Source: Pseudalkalibacillus hwajinpoensis (GTDB lineage Bacteria; Bacillota; Bacilli; Bacillales; Guptibacillaceae). From it: a DNA stretch of 64,000 bases. Within the stretch, counting starts at the first letter, position 1. Every line of letters begins with the position of its first letter. This document shows, piece after piece, positions 51,087 through 59,956 of the stretch. A program made the translations under genes and the position numbers. Location of the stretch: NCBI RefSeq assembly GCF_039851965.1, contig NZ_CP156674.1, positions 2,790,001 to 2,854,000 of the forward strand. Reading direction: 5' to 3'. The notes beneath the pieces are model-generated. The model was not told where the DNA came from. It ran no database searches and saw only the letters and a program-made list of their open reading frames with translations.

Positions 51087-51136
51087 CATCAGAGGGGGAT
51101 GAAGCAATCCCCCCTCTGATGGAAGTTTCACTTTAT
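51087..51136 (+). repeat. Dispersed intergenic repeat, copy F (second hairpin and tail)
   Basis: Only the 3' third of the element is kept: a CATCAGAGGGGG / CCCCCTCTGATG hairpin and the tail GATGGAAGTTTCACTTTAT. It lies between two glycosyltransferase genes and could act as a terminator or mRNA end, though no T run follows. Confidence 0.88.
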
Positions 51137-51169
51137 GTCGTATTCTGCTAGTTAGGGAAAGGATTCACT

Positions 51170-52393
51170 ATGAAGGTTTTGTATATCACACAACATTTCC
51201 CCCCGGAAATAGGTGCCGCACAGGCGCGTGCCTATGATATGTCAATGAATTTAGTAGAAGAGGGTTGCGATGTCACAGTCGCCACTGCTTTTCCTAATCA
51301 TGTGCCATCCAAAAAACTCATGCAAACCAGTAAGCATCTTGGTTTAAATGTGATCCGTACGTTTGTCGTTCAGGATACAAAGAAAAGTTCGCGCAGGCGG
51401 ATGTTGAATTATTTATCATTTATGATGACTTCTATTATAGCAGGATTAACCGTAAAGAAGCCGGATGTTGTGTTTGCCACAACCCCCCAGCTATTTGCGG
51501 GGCTATCCGGATATATAGTAAGTAAACTAAAACGCGCGAAATTTGTCATTGAAGTAAGAGACTTATGGGTGGATTTTGCTGAAGTATTGAATCAAATTAA
51601 TAATAAACGTGTTTTAAAGCTTGCTCGTAAGCTTGAGTGGTTTCTGTTTAAAAAGGCTGATCATATTATTGTCGTTACACAAGGTTATAAACGGTACCTG
51701 ATTGAAAAGGGGATTCCAGAAGATAAAATTGATGTCATTACCAATGGTGTTAACCCTCACGAGACTGGAGTTCTCGTACCTGAGGAAGGAAGTATGATTC
51801 GAGAACAGTATGGATTAGAGAACCAATTTATTATTTTATATGCGGGTAACATGGGGATTGCTCAGGGTTTAAAGACGGTTTTAGAAGCAGCTGAGAACTT
51901 ACTGGAACATCCGTCCATTACGTTTGTTTTAATTGGTGAAGGTGCTGAGAAAGTACGACTTCAGGCGTACAGAGAAGAAAAAAAACTGACGAATGTCTTA
52001 ATACTTGATAGTAGAGCAAAGCAGGAGCTTCATGGCTTCTATGCTGCTGCAGATCTTTGCCTGGTTGTCCTTAAAAACCATCCGTTATTTGAAATCACGA
52101 TTCCTTCAAAGTTATTTGATTGTCTTGCGATGAATAAACCAGTACTGCTTGGTATTGGTGGAGAGTCAAAGGAAATTGTAAAGAGCTTAAACGCAGGTCT
52201 ATTCTTCGAACCAGAGGATCCTGAATCGCTAGCTGAGGTCGTAGTAGAGGCAGCTTCTAATCCTGCGATTATGAATGAGCTCGAAAAAGATGTAAGAAGT
52301 AAGATGCTATTATCGTATAACAGGCAAGAACTATCCAAAAACTTAGCGAAACGATTACGAGCTACTCTTCATAGCTCAAAAGGTTGGTCATAA
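51170..52393 (+). CDS. Glycosyltransferase family 4 (WbuB-like)
   Basis: A 407-residue GT-B enzyme. YITQHFPPEIGAAQARAYDM is the opening of WbuB-like N-acetylfucosaminyl-type transferases; VIEVRDLWVDFAEVL, then the donor half with ILYAGNMGIAQGLKTVLEAA and PSKLFDCLAMNKPVLLGIGG follow. The acceptor is unknown. GGGAAAGGA precedes the ATG at 51170. The stop TAA overlaps the next ATG by one base. Confidence 0.87.
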   Translation: MKVLYITQHFPPEIGAAQARAYDMSMNLVEEGCDVTVATAFPNHVPSKKLMQTSKHLGLNVIRTFVVQDTKKSSRRRMLNYLSFMMTSIIAGLTVKKPDVVFATTPQLFAGLSGYIVSKLKRAKFVIEVRDLWVDFAEVLNQINNKRVLKLARKLEWFLFKKADHIIVVTQGYKRYLIEKGIPEDKIDVITNGVNPHETGVLVPEEGSMIREQYGLENQFIILYAGNMGIAQGLKTVLEAAENLLEHPSITFVLIGEGAEKVRLQAYREEKKLTNVLILDSRAKQELHGFYAAADLCLVVLKNHPLFEITIPSKLFDCLAMNKPVLLGIGGESKEIVKSLNAGLFFEPEDPESLAEVVVEAASNPAIMNELEKDVRSKMLLSYNRQELSKNLAKRLRATLHSSKGWS

Positions 52394-53511
52394 TGAAAAA
52401 AGTGTGTGTTATCACATCAATTCACTCTCCATTTGATGGACGTATTTATCATAAGCAGTGCAAAAGCTTAAAACGAGCAGGCTATGATGTTGTATTAATC
52501 GCTCCAGAGCCTGAAGTGATGGAGTCAAATGATATTCCTCTTATTACTTTTAAGCGGCCTACTAGTATTAAGCAACGAATTATGGTGATTTATCGTATGT
52601 ATAATTTAGCCAAAAAAACGAACGCCGATATTTACCATTTCCATGATCCAGAGTTAATGATCGTTGGCTTTATGATCGAAACGTTTCTGAAAAAACCTGT
52701 TATTTACGACATTCATGAACATTATCCTAATACGATTATGGGAAGAGACTATATTCCATCCGCCATTAAAATTCCAATGAAAATGGCATACATTTGCGTG
52801 GAAAAATTGGCACTCCTGAAAATAAGTGGTGTTATTTATACAACTGATGAAATTGGAAAGCGTTATGGACGCTACAATGGTTGTAAAATTGAAAACTATC
52901 CACTTAAGGAAATGTTTCCCGCAAGAAAAAGGGAAAAAGACCCCAATCAACTTATTTATTTAGGTGGAATAACAAAAATCAGAGGTGTACTTGAGCTTGT
53001 TGAAGGCTTCAGTCTAGCACTGAAGGAAAAGCCAAACGCAAGACTTCTTTTTCTTGGAAGCTTTGAGTCCGAGGCTTTTGAGCAAGAAGTACACAATCAG
53101 ATCGCTCAAAAAGGAATTGGAGAGAATGTATCCTTTATAAGCAGGGTACCCTACGAACAAATCTCCTCTTATGTAGATCAATCAGCCATTGGCATATTGC
53201 CTTATTTACCTTATCCTAATCATCTTGTGGCTTTGCCCAATAAGTTATTTGAATACATGGCAGCTAACAATGCTATTATTGCCTCTGATTTTCCACATTA
53301 CGCAAGAGTTATTACTGATAGCAATGGTGGAATGGTTATTAATCCGGAAGACCCCAAAGACATTGCCGCAAAAATTACACAACTATTAAGTATTCCTGAA
53401 GAAACAAGGGAACTTGGTAAGAACGCTAGAAAAGCCTTTGAAAACAAGTATAATTGGTCATGTGAAGAAAAAAAACTGCTTGGATTTTACCGTAGCTTGC
53501 TACAACGGTAA
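52393..53511 (+). CDS. Glycosyltransferase family 4
   Basis: A 372-residue GT-B enzyme. ITSIHSPFDGRIYHKQCKSL and YHFHDPELMIVG form the acceptor half; IYLGGITKIRGVLELVEGF and LPNKLFEYMAANNAIIASDF the donor half. The start ATG at 52393 shares a base with the preceding TAA and follows AAAGGTTGG; a TTG at 52384 is less likely. Translationally coupled to the WbuB-like gene and followed by the LCP gene. Confidence 0.87.
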   Translation: MKKVCVITSIHSPFDGRIYHKQCKSLKRAGYDVVLIAPEPEVMESNDIPLITFKRPTSIKQRIMVIYRMYNLAKKTNADIYHFHDPELMIVGFMIETFLKKPVIYDIHEHYPNTIMGRDYIPSAIKIPMKMAYICVEKLALLKISGVIYTTDEIGKRYGRYNGCKIENYPLKEMFPARKREKDPNQLIYLGGITKIRGVLELVEGFSLALKEKPNARLLFLGSFESEAFEQEVHNQIAQKGIGENVSFISRVPYEQISSYVDQSAIGILPYLPYPNHLVALPNKLFEYMAANNAIIASDFPHYARVITDSNGGMVINPEDPKDIAAKITQLLSIPEETRELGKNARKAFENKYNWSCEEKKLLGFYRSLLQR

Positions 53512-53545
53512 ATAAATAAGAAGCTTGAAAGAAGCGGGGAAGAAA

Positions 53546-54520
53546 ATGAAAAAGCAATCAAGAATTAAAAGAAGGCGAAAGAAGAGTTTTTTTCGTAGAT
53601 TTTTCACTTTTATCCTCTTAATTGTTCTGATCCTGGTCGGATATGGAGCCTATCTTGCGTATAATGCTTATGACGCAGCATCAGGGTCATATCAAGAGCT
53701 GTCCAGAGGAGATAAATCAGAATTAAGGGATGCGGAAGTGGCAGTTACAAAAGATCCGATTTCCATCTTAATCATGGGTGTCGAAGACTATTCGACCGGT
53801 GGCGAAAATGGTCGTACGGATACATTAATGGTAGCTACTGTAGATCCAGATACAAAGGAAATAAAGTTACTCAGTATACCGAGGGATTCTCGAGTTGACA
53901 TCATTGGAAAAGGTTTTAAAGATAAGATTACTCATGCTCATGCATATGGCGGTACAGACATGACCATTGATACAGTAGAAAACTTTTTGAACATACCGAT
54001 TGATTATTATGTGAAAGTTAACTTTGATGGTTTTAAAGATGTTATAGATGAGATTGGCGGCATCACGGTTGATGTACCGTTTGATTTCACTGCTCACACA
54101 GACGTACCTGGAGGAAGAGCAGAGTTTACAGAAGGTGAGATGAGGCTTGATGGGACAGAAGCCCTTGCATACGCTAGAATGCGTAAAAGTGACCCACGTG
54201 GCGACTTCGGTAGAAGTGATCGTCAGAAGCAAGTTATTAAAGCCGCAATGGATGAAGTATCCAGTGCTAAAGGGTTAATGAAGCTGGATGACATTGCTCA
54301 GCATATAGGCAATAACATTGAAACCAACCTGAAGCCAACCGAATTATTCGCTCTTCAGAAAAAGTATTCTGATGTTAGTTCCTCTAAGCTTGAGAGTCTC
54401 TCACTTAATGGAGTAGACCAGACCATTGACGGTGTGTATTATTTCATTCCAAATGAAGAAAGTGTTTCAAATCTAAGTCAGAAATTAAGTTCCATTCTCA
54501 CTGACCAATCAGGAGAATAG
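53546..54520 (+). CDS. LytR-CpsA-Psr (LCP) family wall-polymer ligase
   Basis: A 324-residue membrane-anchored protein. A very basic cytoplasmic start (SRIKRRRKK) leads into one membrane helix (about residues 20-40) and the extracellular LCP domain. Conserved blocks are ILIMGVEDYSTGG, GRTDTLMVATVD, LLSIPRDSRVDI, KVNFDGFKDVIDEIGGI and AYARMRKSDPRGDFGRSDRQ with its conserved arginines. LCP proteins move undecaprenyl-linked polymers onto peptidoglycan. The ATG at 53546 has GCGGGGA upstream. It lies at the end of the transferase cluster next to tagO. Confidence 0.92.
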   Translation: MKKQSRIKRRRKKSFFRRFFTFILLIVLILVGYGAYLAYNAYDAASGSYQELSRGDKSELRDAEVAVTKDPISILIMGVEDYSTGGENGRTDTLMVATVDPDTKEIKLLSIPRDSRVDIIGKGFKDKITHAHAYGGTDMTIDTVENFLNIPIDYYVKVNFDGFKDVIDEIGGITVDVPFDFTAHTDVPGGRAEFTEGEMRLDGTEALAYARMRKSDPRGDFGRSDRQKQVIKAAMDEVSSAKGLMKLDDIAQHIGNNIETNLKPTELFALQKKYSDVSSSKLESLSLNGVDQTIDGVYYFIPNEESVSNLSQKLSSILTDQSGE

Positions 54521-54530
54521 ATAAGATACA

Positions 54531-54562
54531 AAAAAGCATCCGCAGCAGCGGATGCTTTTTTA
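54531..54562 (+). terminator. Intrinsic terminator after the LCP gene
   Basis: AAAAAGCATCCGC and GCGGATGCTTTTT form a 13-bp stem with a 4-nt loop; useful in both directions since tagO converges. Confidence 0.9.
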
Positions 54563-54567
54563 TTAAG

Positions 54568-54606
54568 ATCAGAGTAGTTCAATCTCTGATGGAAGTTTCA
54601 CTTTAT
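54568..54606 (+). repeat. Dispersed intergenic repeat, copy G (shortened hairpin and tail)
   Basis: ATCAGAG and CTCTGAT form a reduced second hairpin, followed by the conserved tail. The tail TTCACTTTAT includes the tagO stop codon (TTA on this strand at 54603-54605). Confidence 0.8.
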
Positions 54607-55688
54607 CGTTTCATAGTACTGGTGAAGACCAGGATCTTTTTGAGTGTATTAATAAGTGGCTTTCGTTGATTTCCAATTAGTCCTATGAGTTCTGCAGTAA
54701 ATTGTATCACAATGAGAAGCAGTATGAGTAAGAATAACGATCCCCAGAGAGTAGAAGCTGAGAAAAGAATGGCTGTTATTCCAAAGAAAAAGCTCAGTAG
54801 ATAAATGATAATCACCGTAGATTGATGTGTAAAACCAATCGCTAGTAGACAATGATGAATATGAAATTTATCGGGTGTGGATATTTTTTGCTTCCTCATA
54901 AGTCTTCTTATAATGGCAAAGAAAGTATCAAATATAGGAACTGCAAGAATGATCACTGGAATAATAAGACTGAATACCGTTACACTTTTAAATAGTCCCA
55001 GCATTGAAATGACTGATATGGCAAATCCTAAAAAAAGTGCTCCTGTGTCACCCATAAAAATGCTGGCCGGATGGAAGTTGAAAATTAAAAACCCAAGGGT
55101 ACTACCAATGAGTATGACAGCAAGTGATATAACAACAAGCTGATGATCAAGCACAGCCATCGTTAGAATAGAACCAAGAGCGATTGTTGAAACGCCAGCT
55201 GCAAGTCCATCAAGTCCATCAATTAAATTGATGGAATTCGTTACTCCAACAATCCAGAGGACTGTGATGATAAAACTCATAAAGCCAAATTCAATTCTTC
55301 CGACAAAAGGAAAAGATACAAATTCTACCTGGAGACCTGAAGAAGCAACGATAATCGCTGCAGCAATTTGCCCGAGTAGCTTTACTTTAGGCGAAACAGC
55401 ATATTTATCATCAAACACGCCAAGAATGATAATAAGAAGTCCGGCAATAATAATTTCTGTCATGTACGGTGAGTATGGTGTAAGGTATAAAAAACCTGCA
55501 ACAGTACCTGCAAAAATAGCAAGACCGCCTGCTGAAGGCATAAGGCCTTTGTGAACCTTACGCTGGTTCGGTTTATCAGCAATTTTGAATTTAAGCGATA
55601 GGAATTTAACAATTGGTGTAGCGATTATTGCCACGCTTATGGAGATCATAAACGCTATAATATATTCAGTTAACGTTAACGAATACAA
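54603..55688 (-). CDS. tagO: Undecaprenyl-phosphate GlcNAc-1-phosphate transferase
   Basis: A 361-residue polytopic membrane enzyme (about 11 helices) that starts wall polymer synthesis by joining GlcNAc-1-P to undecaprenyl phosphate. Signatures are RKVHKGLMPSAGGLAIF, GVFDDKYAVSPKVKLLGQ, GVTNSINLIDGLDGLAAG (catalytic aspartates), FHPASIFMGDTGALFLGF and the loop with DKFHIHHCLL. A TTG start at 55688 is supported by AGAGGGGGAT. Its stop lies in the tail of a dispersed repeat. It should feed the cluster to its left. Confidence 0.93.
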   Translation of the reverse strand: MYSLTLTEYIIAFMISISVAIIATPIVKFLSLKFKIADKPNQRKVHKGLMPSAGGLAIFAGTVAGFLYLTPYSPYMTEIIIAGLLIIILGVFDDKYAVSPKVKLLGQIAAAIIVASSGLQVEFVSFPFVGRIEFGFMSFIITVLWIVGVTNSINLIDGLDGLAAGVSTIALGSILTMAVLDHQLVVISLAVILIGSTLGFLIFNFHPASIFMGDTGALFLGFAISVISMLGLFKSVTVFSLIIPVIILAVPIFDTFFAIIRRLMRKQKISTPDKFHIHHCLLAIGFTHQSTVIIIYLLSFFFGITAILFSASTLWGSLFLLILLLIVIQFTAELIGLIGNQRKPLINTLKKILVFTSTMKR

Positions 55689-55889
55689 TGAAATCCCCCT
55701 CTAACTGAGGAATAGTAGTTCATTCCTTTCATATCATATCAAAATAGAAGGCTATTGCAAGAAGTTTCTTATGATGATTTAACTGAAATTTCTTCTGTCC
55801 ATTCTAGGTTTCCCGATTCGTGCGCTTTCATGTTGAAAAACCAAGTGAATTTAATTACCAGTACCCGCTTTTGACAACATATAATCATT

Positions 55890-56522
55890 TTAGACATCGT
55901 ATTCTTTATACAATTGTTCCTCCTGGTGAATGGTTGCCTGTCCACTGGTGAGGTTGGTCATCCAATCAATGAATTGTTCTTCAAGTCCAGTTTCCACCAT
56001 CGTTACAATAAGCACTTGATCTATATATTCGATATGATCCAATATATAATTCGACGACCGAATTTCATTTTCGACTTTACCTAACAAAGTATAATCAATT
56101 TTCGTGCTTATTTTGGTCATTAGCCTACGTTCAACAATGCCTGTGGCGGTGAGACCTTCAGATACGGATTGGCCATAAGCGCGTATTAAGCCACCTGCAC
56201 CAAGTTTAATCCCTCCAAAATAACGGGTAACTACGACGGTAGTATCCTTTAAGCGACGTTTCTTTAATACTTCAAGCATTGGTACCCCTGCTGTACCAGA
56301 AGGCTCGCCATCATCATTTGCTTTTTGGATCAGGTCTTGCTCTCCAATTAAGTAGGCTGAACAATTATGTGTAGCACTATGGTTCGCTATTTTGATCGAT
56401 TGGATGAATTCCTGAGCTTCTTCTTCTGTTGTTGTTCTTTTTACATGAGCTATAAAACGTGATCTTTGTATGACTATTTCATTTTTTCCGTCACCTTTGA
56501 CCGTATAATACGAAGTAAGCAT
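55890..56522 (-). CDS. yvyE: YigZ/YvyE family (IMPACT-like) protein
   Basis: A 210-residue protein with an N-terminal UPF0029/IMPACT domain (IQRSRFIAHVKRT, NHSATHNCSAYLIG, DDGEPSGTAGVPML, TRYFGGIKLGAGGLIRAYG) and a C-terminal DUF1949 domain with an EF-G domain IV-like fold. It likely interacts with translation; the exact role is unclear. The ATG at 56522 follows GGAGGTAAACG. It diverges from degS, as in B. subtilis. Confidence 0.9.
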   Translation of the reverse strand: MLTSYYTVKGDGKNEIVIQRSRFIAHVKRTTTEEEAQEFIQSIKIANHSATHNCSAYLIGEQDLIQKANDDGEPSGTAGVPMLEVLKKRRLKDTTVVVTRYFGGIKLGAGGLIRAYGQSVSEGLTATGIVERRLMTKISTKIDYTLLGKVENEIRSSNYILDHIEYIDQVLIVTMVETGLEEQFIDWMTNLTSGQATIHQEEQLYKEYDV

Positions 56523-56787
56523 CGTTTACCTCCATCGATTCCTCTAACATTGCTAAGAATGAAAGGGATTTGTTTCTTATTATCGAATAATACATAATTA
56601 CAGGTTTTTTATTAAAAGAGTGTAGTAAGGCGTTTTGTTTCCTTCTTAATTATAAGTGTCTTAAAATAATCCATCAAATATAAATCCTCAAGACATAAAC
56701 AGACGGTCAGATACGAATTTTGTAAAAGAAGTACTTTTGGACTATCTTTTCCTGTCGTCCGTCCCTTGAAGGAATGGAGGAGTTAGC

Positions 56788-57939
56788 TTGGATTTTAAGA
56801 AGCTGGATCCAAAAGAATTAGATGTCATTCTAGACAGAACAATGGAGAGTATTAATACGAGTAAATCAAAATTGTTCGAAATTGGTGAGCATTCTCATGA
56901 AGAATGCCAGGAGATTAATCAGCACCTTCAAATATTGAAAGAAGAGCTAGAATCTCTTCAGAATCTAAGACAGGATCACATACTCGATGATCGGGTAGCT
57001 CGTGCAGAGCTAGTGAAGATCAGTAAGAACTTTCATAACTATGGTGAGCCAGTAATCAGAAAAGCATATGAAAAGGCCGCAGATGCTCAAATAAGGCTTT
57101 CTGTTAGTATGGAGAAAGAATCCCGGTTAAAAGATGAGATTTCCCATCTAGAGCAGCGACTGTTCTCTCTTCAAAATACGTCAGAGAAAGCAGAGGCATT
57201 TATGAGTCAAATTTCCACTGTTCTTAGCTATCTTGGCGGAGAGCTAAGGCTATATGGTGAGGTCATTGAAGATGCTAAAAGAAAACAAGAGTATGGACTT
57301 CGAATTATAGAAGCACAGGAAGAAGAAAGAAAACGACTTTCGCGGGAAATTCACGACGGGCCAGCCCAGGTTCTTGCAAATGTTCTTTTAAGGTCACAGC
57401 TAATTGAACGAATTTATGAGAAAAAGGGAAAAGACGAAGCGTTTAAAGAAATAAAGGATATGCGAGCGTTAATTGAAGATGCGCTGAAAGAAGTAAGGAG
57501 ACTAATTTATGATCTGCGGCCTATGGCACTTGATGATCTCGGATTAATCCCAACCTTAATGAAATATTTAAACAAAGTTGATGATCGATCAGATGCAGAT
57601 ATTTACTTCGATTATTACGAAGGAATCGGAAGACTACATGTTCGCTTAGAAGCAGCCATTTTCCGTTTAGTGCAGGAAGCTATCCAAAATGCATTGAAGC
57701 ATTCAGAAGCAAGTGAAATAAATGTTGACCTGAATCTAGATGGTGATAAGATTGTGGTAGTCATTCAAGATAATGGAATCGGTTTTGACGTTAACGTACG
57801 AAAAGATCAGTCATTTGGCTTAATCGGAATGAAAGAACGAGTAGGCTTATTAAATGGTACGATTGATGTTCAATCTACGCCGAACAAGGGTACATATATA
57901 TTAATTAGAATCCCGATACTTGAACAGGAGGGCGTGTAA
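56788..57939 (+). CDS. degS: Sensor histidine kinase DegS
   Basis: A 383-residue soluble kinase of the NarL/DegS (HisKA_3) group. A long N-terminal coiled-coil sensor (residues about 10-180) precedes the phospho-acceptor His189 in REIHDGPAQVLANVLLRSQ and a C-terminal ATPase domain with EAIQNALKHSEAS, QDNGIGFD and FGLIGMKERV. It phosphorylates DegU to control exoenzymes, motility, competence and biofilm. A TTG start at 56788 has GGAGGAG upstream. The degU gene follows after 3 nt. Confidence 0.95.
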   Translation: MDFKKLDPKELDVILDRTMESINTSKSKLFEIGEHSHEECQEINQHLQILKEELESLQNLRQDHILDDRVARAELVKISKNFHNYGEPVIRKAYEKAADAQIRLSVSMEKESRLKDEISHLEQRLFSLQNTSEKAEAFMSQISTVLSYLGGELRLYGEVIEDAKRKQEYGLRIIEAQEEERKRLSREIHDGPAQVLANVLLRSQLIERIYEKKGKDEAFKEIKDMRALIEDALKEVRRLIYDLRPMALDDLGLIPTLMKYLNKVDDRSDADIYFDYYEGIGRLHVRLEAAIFRLVQEAIQNALKHSEASEINVDLNLDGDKIVVVIQDNGIGFDVNVRKDQSFGLIGMKERVGLLNGTIDVQSTPNKGTYILIRIPILEQEGV

Positions 57940-57942
57940 ACG

Positions 57943-58647
57943 ATGTATGCTGCAAAAACCCAAACTAAAATTATTATAATAGATGACCATCGCTTGTTTC
58001 GCGAAGGGGTAAAACGAATTTTAGATATGGAAGATGATTTCGAAGTGATTGCTGAAGGTGATGATGGAGACGAAGCACTTCGTCTTGTAGAAGATCACAA
58101 GCCGGATGTTGTCTTAATGGACATCAACATGCCACACGTGAATGGGGTTGAAGCAACAAGACAACTCATAGAGCAGATTCCTGAAACAAAGGTTATTATT
58201 TTATCGATTCATGATGATGAGACTTATGTTACTCACGCAGTCAAAACTGGTGCTGCTGGTTATCTCCTTAAAGAAATGGATGCTAACTCGCTTGTCGAGG
58301 CGGTAAAAGTTGTGGCTTCAGGTGGCGCTTATATTCATCCGAAGGTCACACACAACCTTGTTAATGAATACCGTAGACTTGCTACTGAAGGCAAGAGACC
58401 TACTGCGCAGATCGGGTACAAAGAGGTTGAATATCGCAAGCCCCTTCATATTTTAACGCGACGGGAATGTGAAGTTCTTCAGCTCCTTACAGATGGAAAG
58501 AGTAACCGTTCAATCGGTGAAGATCTGTTTATTAGTGAAAAGACAGTTAAAAACCACGTATCGAATATTCTTCAGAAAATGAATGTGAATGACAGAACCC
58601 AGGCGGTGGTTGAAGCCATTAAAAAAGGTTGGGTAAAGGTGCGCTGA
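57943..58647 (+). CDS. degU: Response regulator DegU
   Basis: A 234-residue NarL-type regulator. The receiver domain has the acidic pair in IIIDDHRLFREG, the phospho-acceptor Asp60 in VVLMDINMPHVNG and the later lysine in GYLLKEMDANS. The LuxR-type HTH is in LTRRECEVLQLLTDGKS, then ISEKTVKNHVSNIL. DegU from B. subtilis has its phospho-aspartate at 56 and is a few residues shorter at the start. AGGAGGG precedes the ATG at 57943. It is the final gene of the degS-degU operon, before a terminator. Confidence 0.96.
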   Translation: MYAAKTQTKIIIIDDHRLFREGVKRILDMEDDFEVIAEGDDGDEALRLVEDHKPDVVLMDINMPHVNGVEATRQLIEQIPETKVIILSIHDDETYVTHAVKTGAAGYLLKEMDANSLVEAVKVVASGGAYIHPKVTHNLVNEYRRLATEGKRPTAQIGYKEVEYRKPLHILTRRECEVLQLLTDGKSNRSIGEDLFISEKTVKNHVSNILQKMNVNDRTQAVVEAIKKGWVKVR

Positions 58648-58667
58648 TACGCACCTTTATTTTTTTT
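58635..58667 (+). terminator. Intrinsic terminator of degS-degU
   Basis: AAAGGTGCG and CGCACCTTT form a 9-bp stem that overlaps the degU stop codon and is followed by a run of eight T residues. Confidence 0.88.
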
Positions 58668-58688
58668 GAGCTCGAAACAAAAGGGCAA

Positions 58689-58720
58689 AAAAAAGAACCT
58701 CCTGGTTGGAGGTTCTTTTT
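58689..58720 (-). terminator. Terminator of the NlpC/P60 gene
   Basis: AAAAAGAACCTCC and GGAGGTTCTTTTT form a 13-bp stem with a 5-nt loop, directly after the minus-strand stop at 58727; it may also back up degU termination. Confidence 0.88.
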
Positions 58721-58726
58721 GGATCA

Positions 58727-59656
58727 TTATGCGCGCTTAGCACCAAGGTAACGAGGTGCCCAGTAAGAGTTATCCATATCACTGATTGTAACTCCGTAAG
58801 AAGAAGAAGTGTGAATGAACTTCCCGTTACCAAGATAGATACCGGCGTGTGAAGGACCAGACTTGTATGTTTCAAAGAAAACAAGATCGCCAACAGATGG
58901 TGAAGATACGCTATCTGTTGCATTCCAGATGCTAGCTACAGTACGCGGGATTGAAACGCCTGCTTTGTTGAATACGTATTGTAGATAGCCGCTGCAGTCA
59001 AATCCAGATGGTGTTGTTCCTGCCCAAACATATGGAACTCCGATATATTGCTTCGCAATAGAAACAACAGATGAGTTAGATGTAGATGCACTTTTCACCT
59101 GTGAAGAAGATGAAGAAGTGTTTACAGATGCACCAGATAGTGCTGCAAATGTATTTGATCCAGCAATACCATCAACACTCAAACCGTTTGCACTCTGGAA
59201 GTTACGAACTGCCTGTTTTGTAATTGAGCCGTAAATGCCATCAACAGAGTAGCTATAGTATCCTTTTGATTTAAGTTGACTTTGAAGATTAGAAACACTT
59301 TGTCCGCGGTCACCATAACGAAGTGTTCCGCTGTATGTACTTGTATTACTGCTTGATTTTGAAACGGCAGCCCCTTTAAGTGCGCCAACTGTTTTAGGTC
59401 CTACAACGCCATCAACGCTTAGTCCTGCGCTGCGTTGAAAATCACGAACTCCGTCTTCAGTAATGTTGCCAAAATATCCTGTTGCTGTATGGTAGTCAAA
59501 ATATCCTTTGTTGTCGAGTGTGTTTTGAAGTTCAGTTACGTCAGAGTGACTCATGCCATTGTAAAGCGTACGGTCACCTAGTGCTGCTTCACTGACGTTT
59601 GGTGCTAGTAAAAGAGTACCTGCGAGTGTAGTAGTGATCACGACTTTCTTAAACAT
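58727..59656 (-). CDS. NlpC/P60 peptidoglycan endopeptidase
   Basis: A 309-residue exported hydrolase. A signal peptide ends at VSEAA (residue 25). Two PG_binding_1 domains (residues about 33-95 and 112-165, each with a SVDGIYG or SVDGVVG type motif) are joined by Ser-rich linkers to the NlpC/P60 domain. The catalytic residues are Cys221 (GFDCSGYLQYVF), His270 (GPSHAGIYLGNG) and a later His282. It should cut D-glutamyl-meso-DAP bonds, like LytE or CwlS, but uses PG_binding_1 rather than LysM domains. The ATG at 59656 follows AGGGGGAAT. Long A/T-rich upstream DNA (about 180 bp) holds no gene. Confidence 0.92.
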   Translation of the reverse strand: MFKKVVITTTLAGTLLLAPNVSEAALGDRTLYNGMSHSDVTELQNTLDNKGYFDYHTATGYFGNITEDGVRDFQRSAGLSVDGVVGPKTVGALKGAAVSKSSSNTSTYSGTLRYGDRGQSVSNLQSQLKSKGYYSYSVDGIYGSITKQAVRNFQSANGLSVDGIAGSNTFAALSGASVNTSSSSSQVKSASTSNSSVVSIAKQYIGVPYVWAGTTPSGFDCSGYLQYVFNKAGVSIPRTVASIWNATDSVSSPSVGDLVFFETYKSGPSHAGIYLGNGKFIHTSSSYGVTISDMDNSYWAPRYLGAKRA

Positions 59657-59835
59657 AATATAATTCCCCCTGATTTATAAGTTTAAACATTTATTTCTCT
59701 ATCACGATTGCTAGTTTACATGATTGAGATAACAATGGGATGAATATAACATTACAATCATGTAACAGATTACCTGTCTAAATTACTAAAAGCTTTATAT
59801 TACGACATTTATATTAAAAAATATGGGGAAAGTAG

Positions 59836-59864
59836 TTGACAAAATTTGTGAAAAATAATATAAG
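59836..59864 (+). promoter_or_regulatory. Sigma-A promoter of degV
   Basis: A consensus TTGACA at 59836-59841 and TATAAG at 59859-59864 are separated by exactly 17 bp, about 90 bp before the degV start. Confidence 0.75.
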
Positions 59865-59956
59865 CTTCAGTTGGCACAATCATTAAAATGCTCTATCATT
59901 AAATTAAGCTATGAAGATAAAAATCGGCATTTAATAGATTGAAAAGAGGCGTTTAA

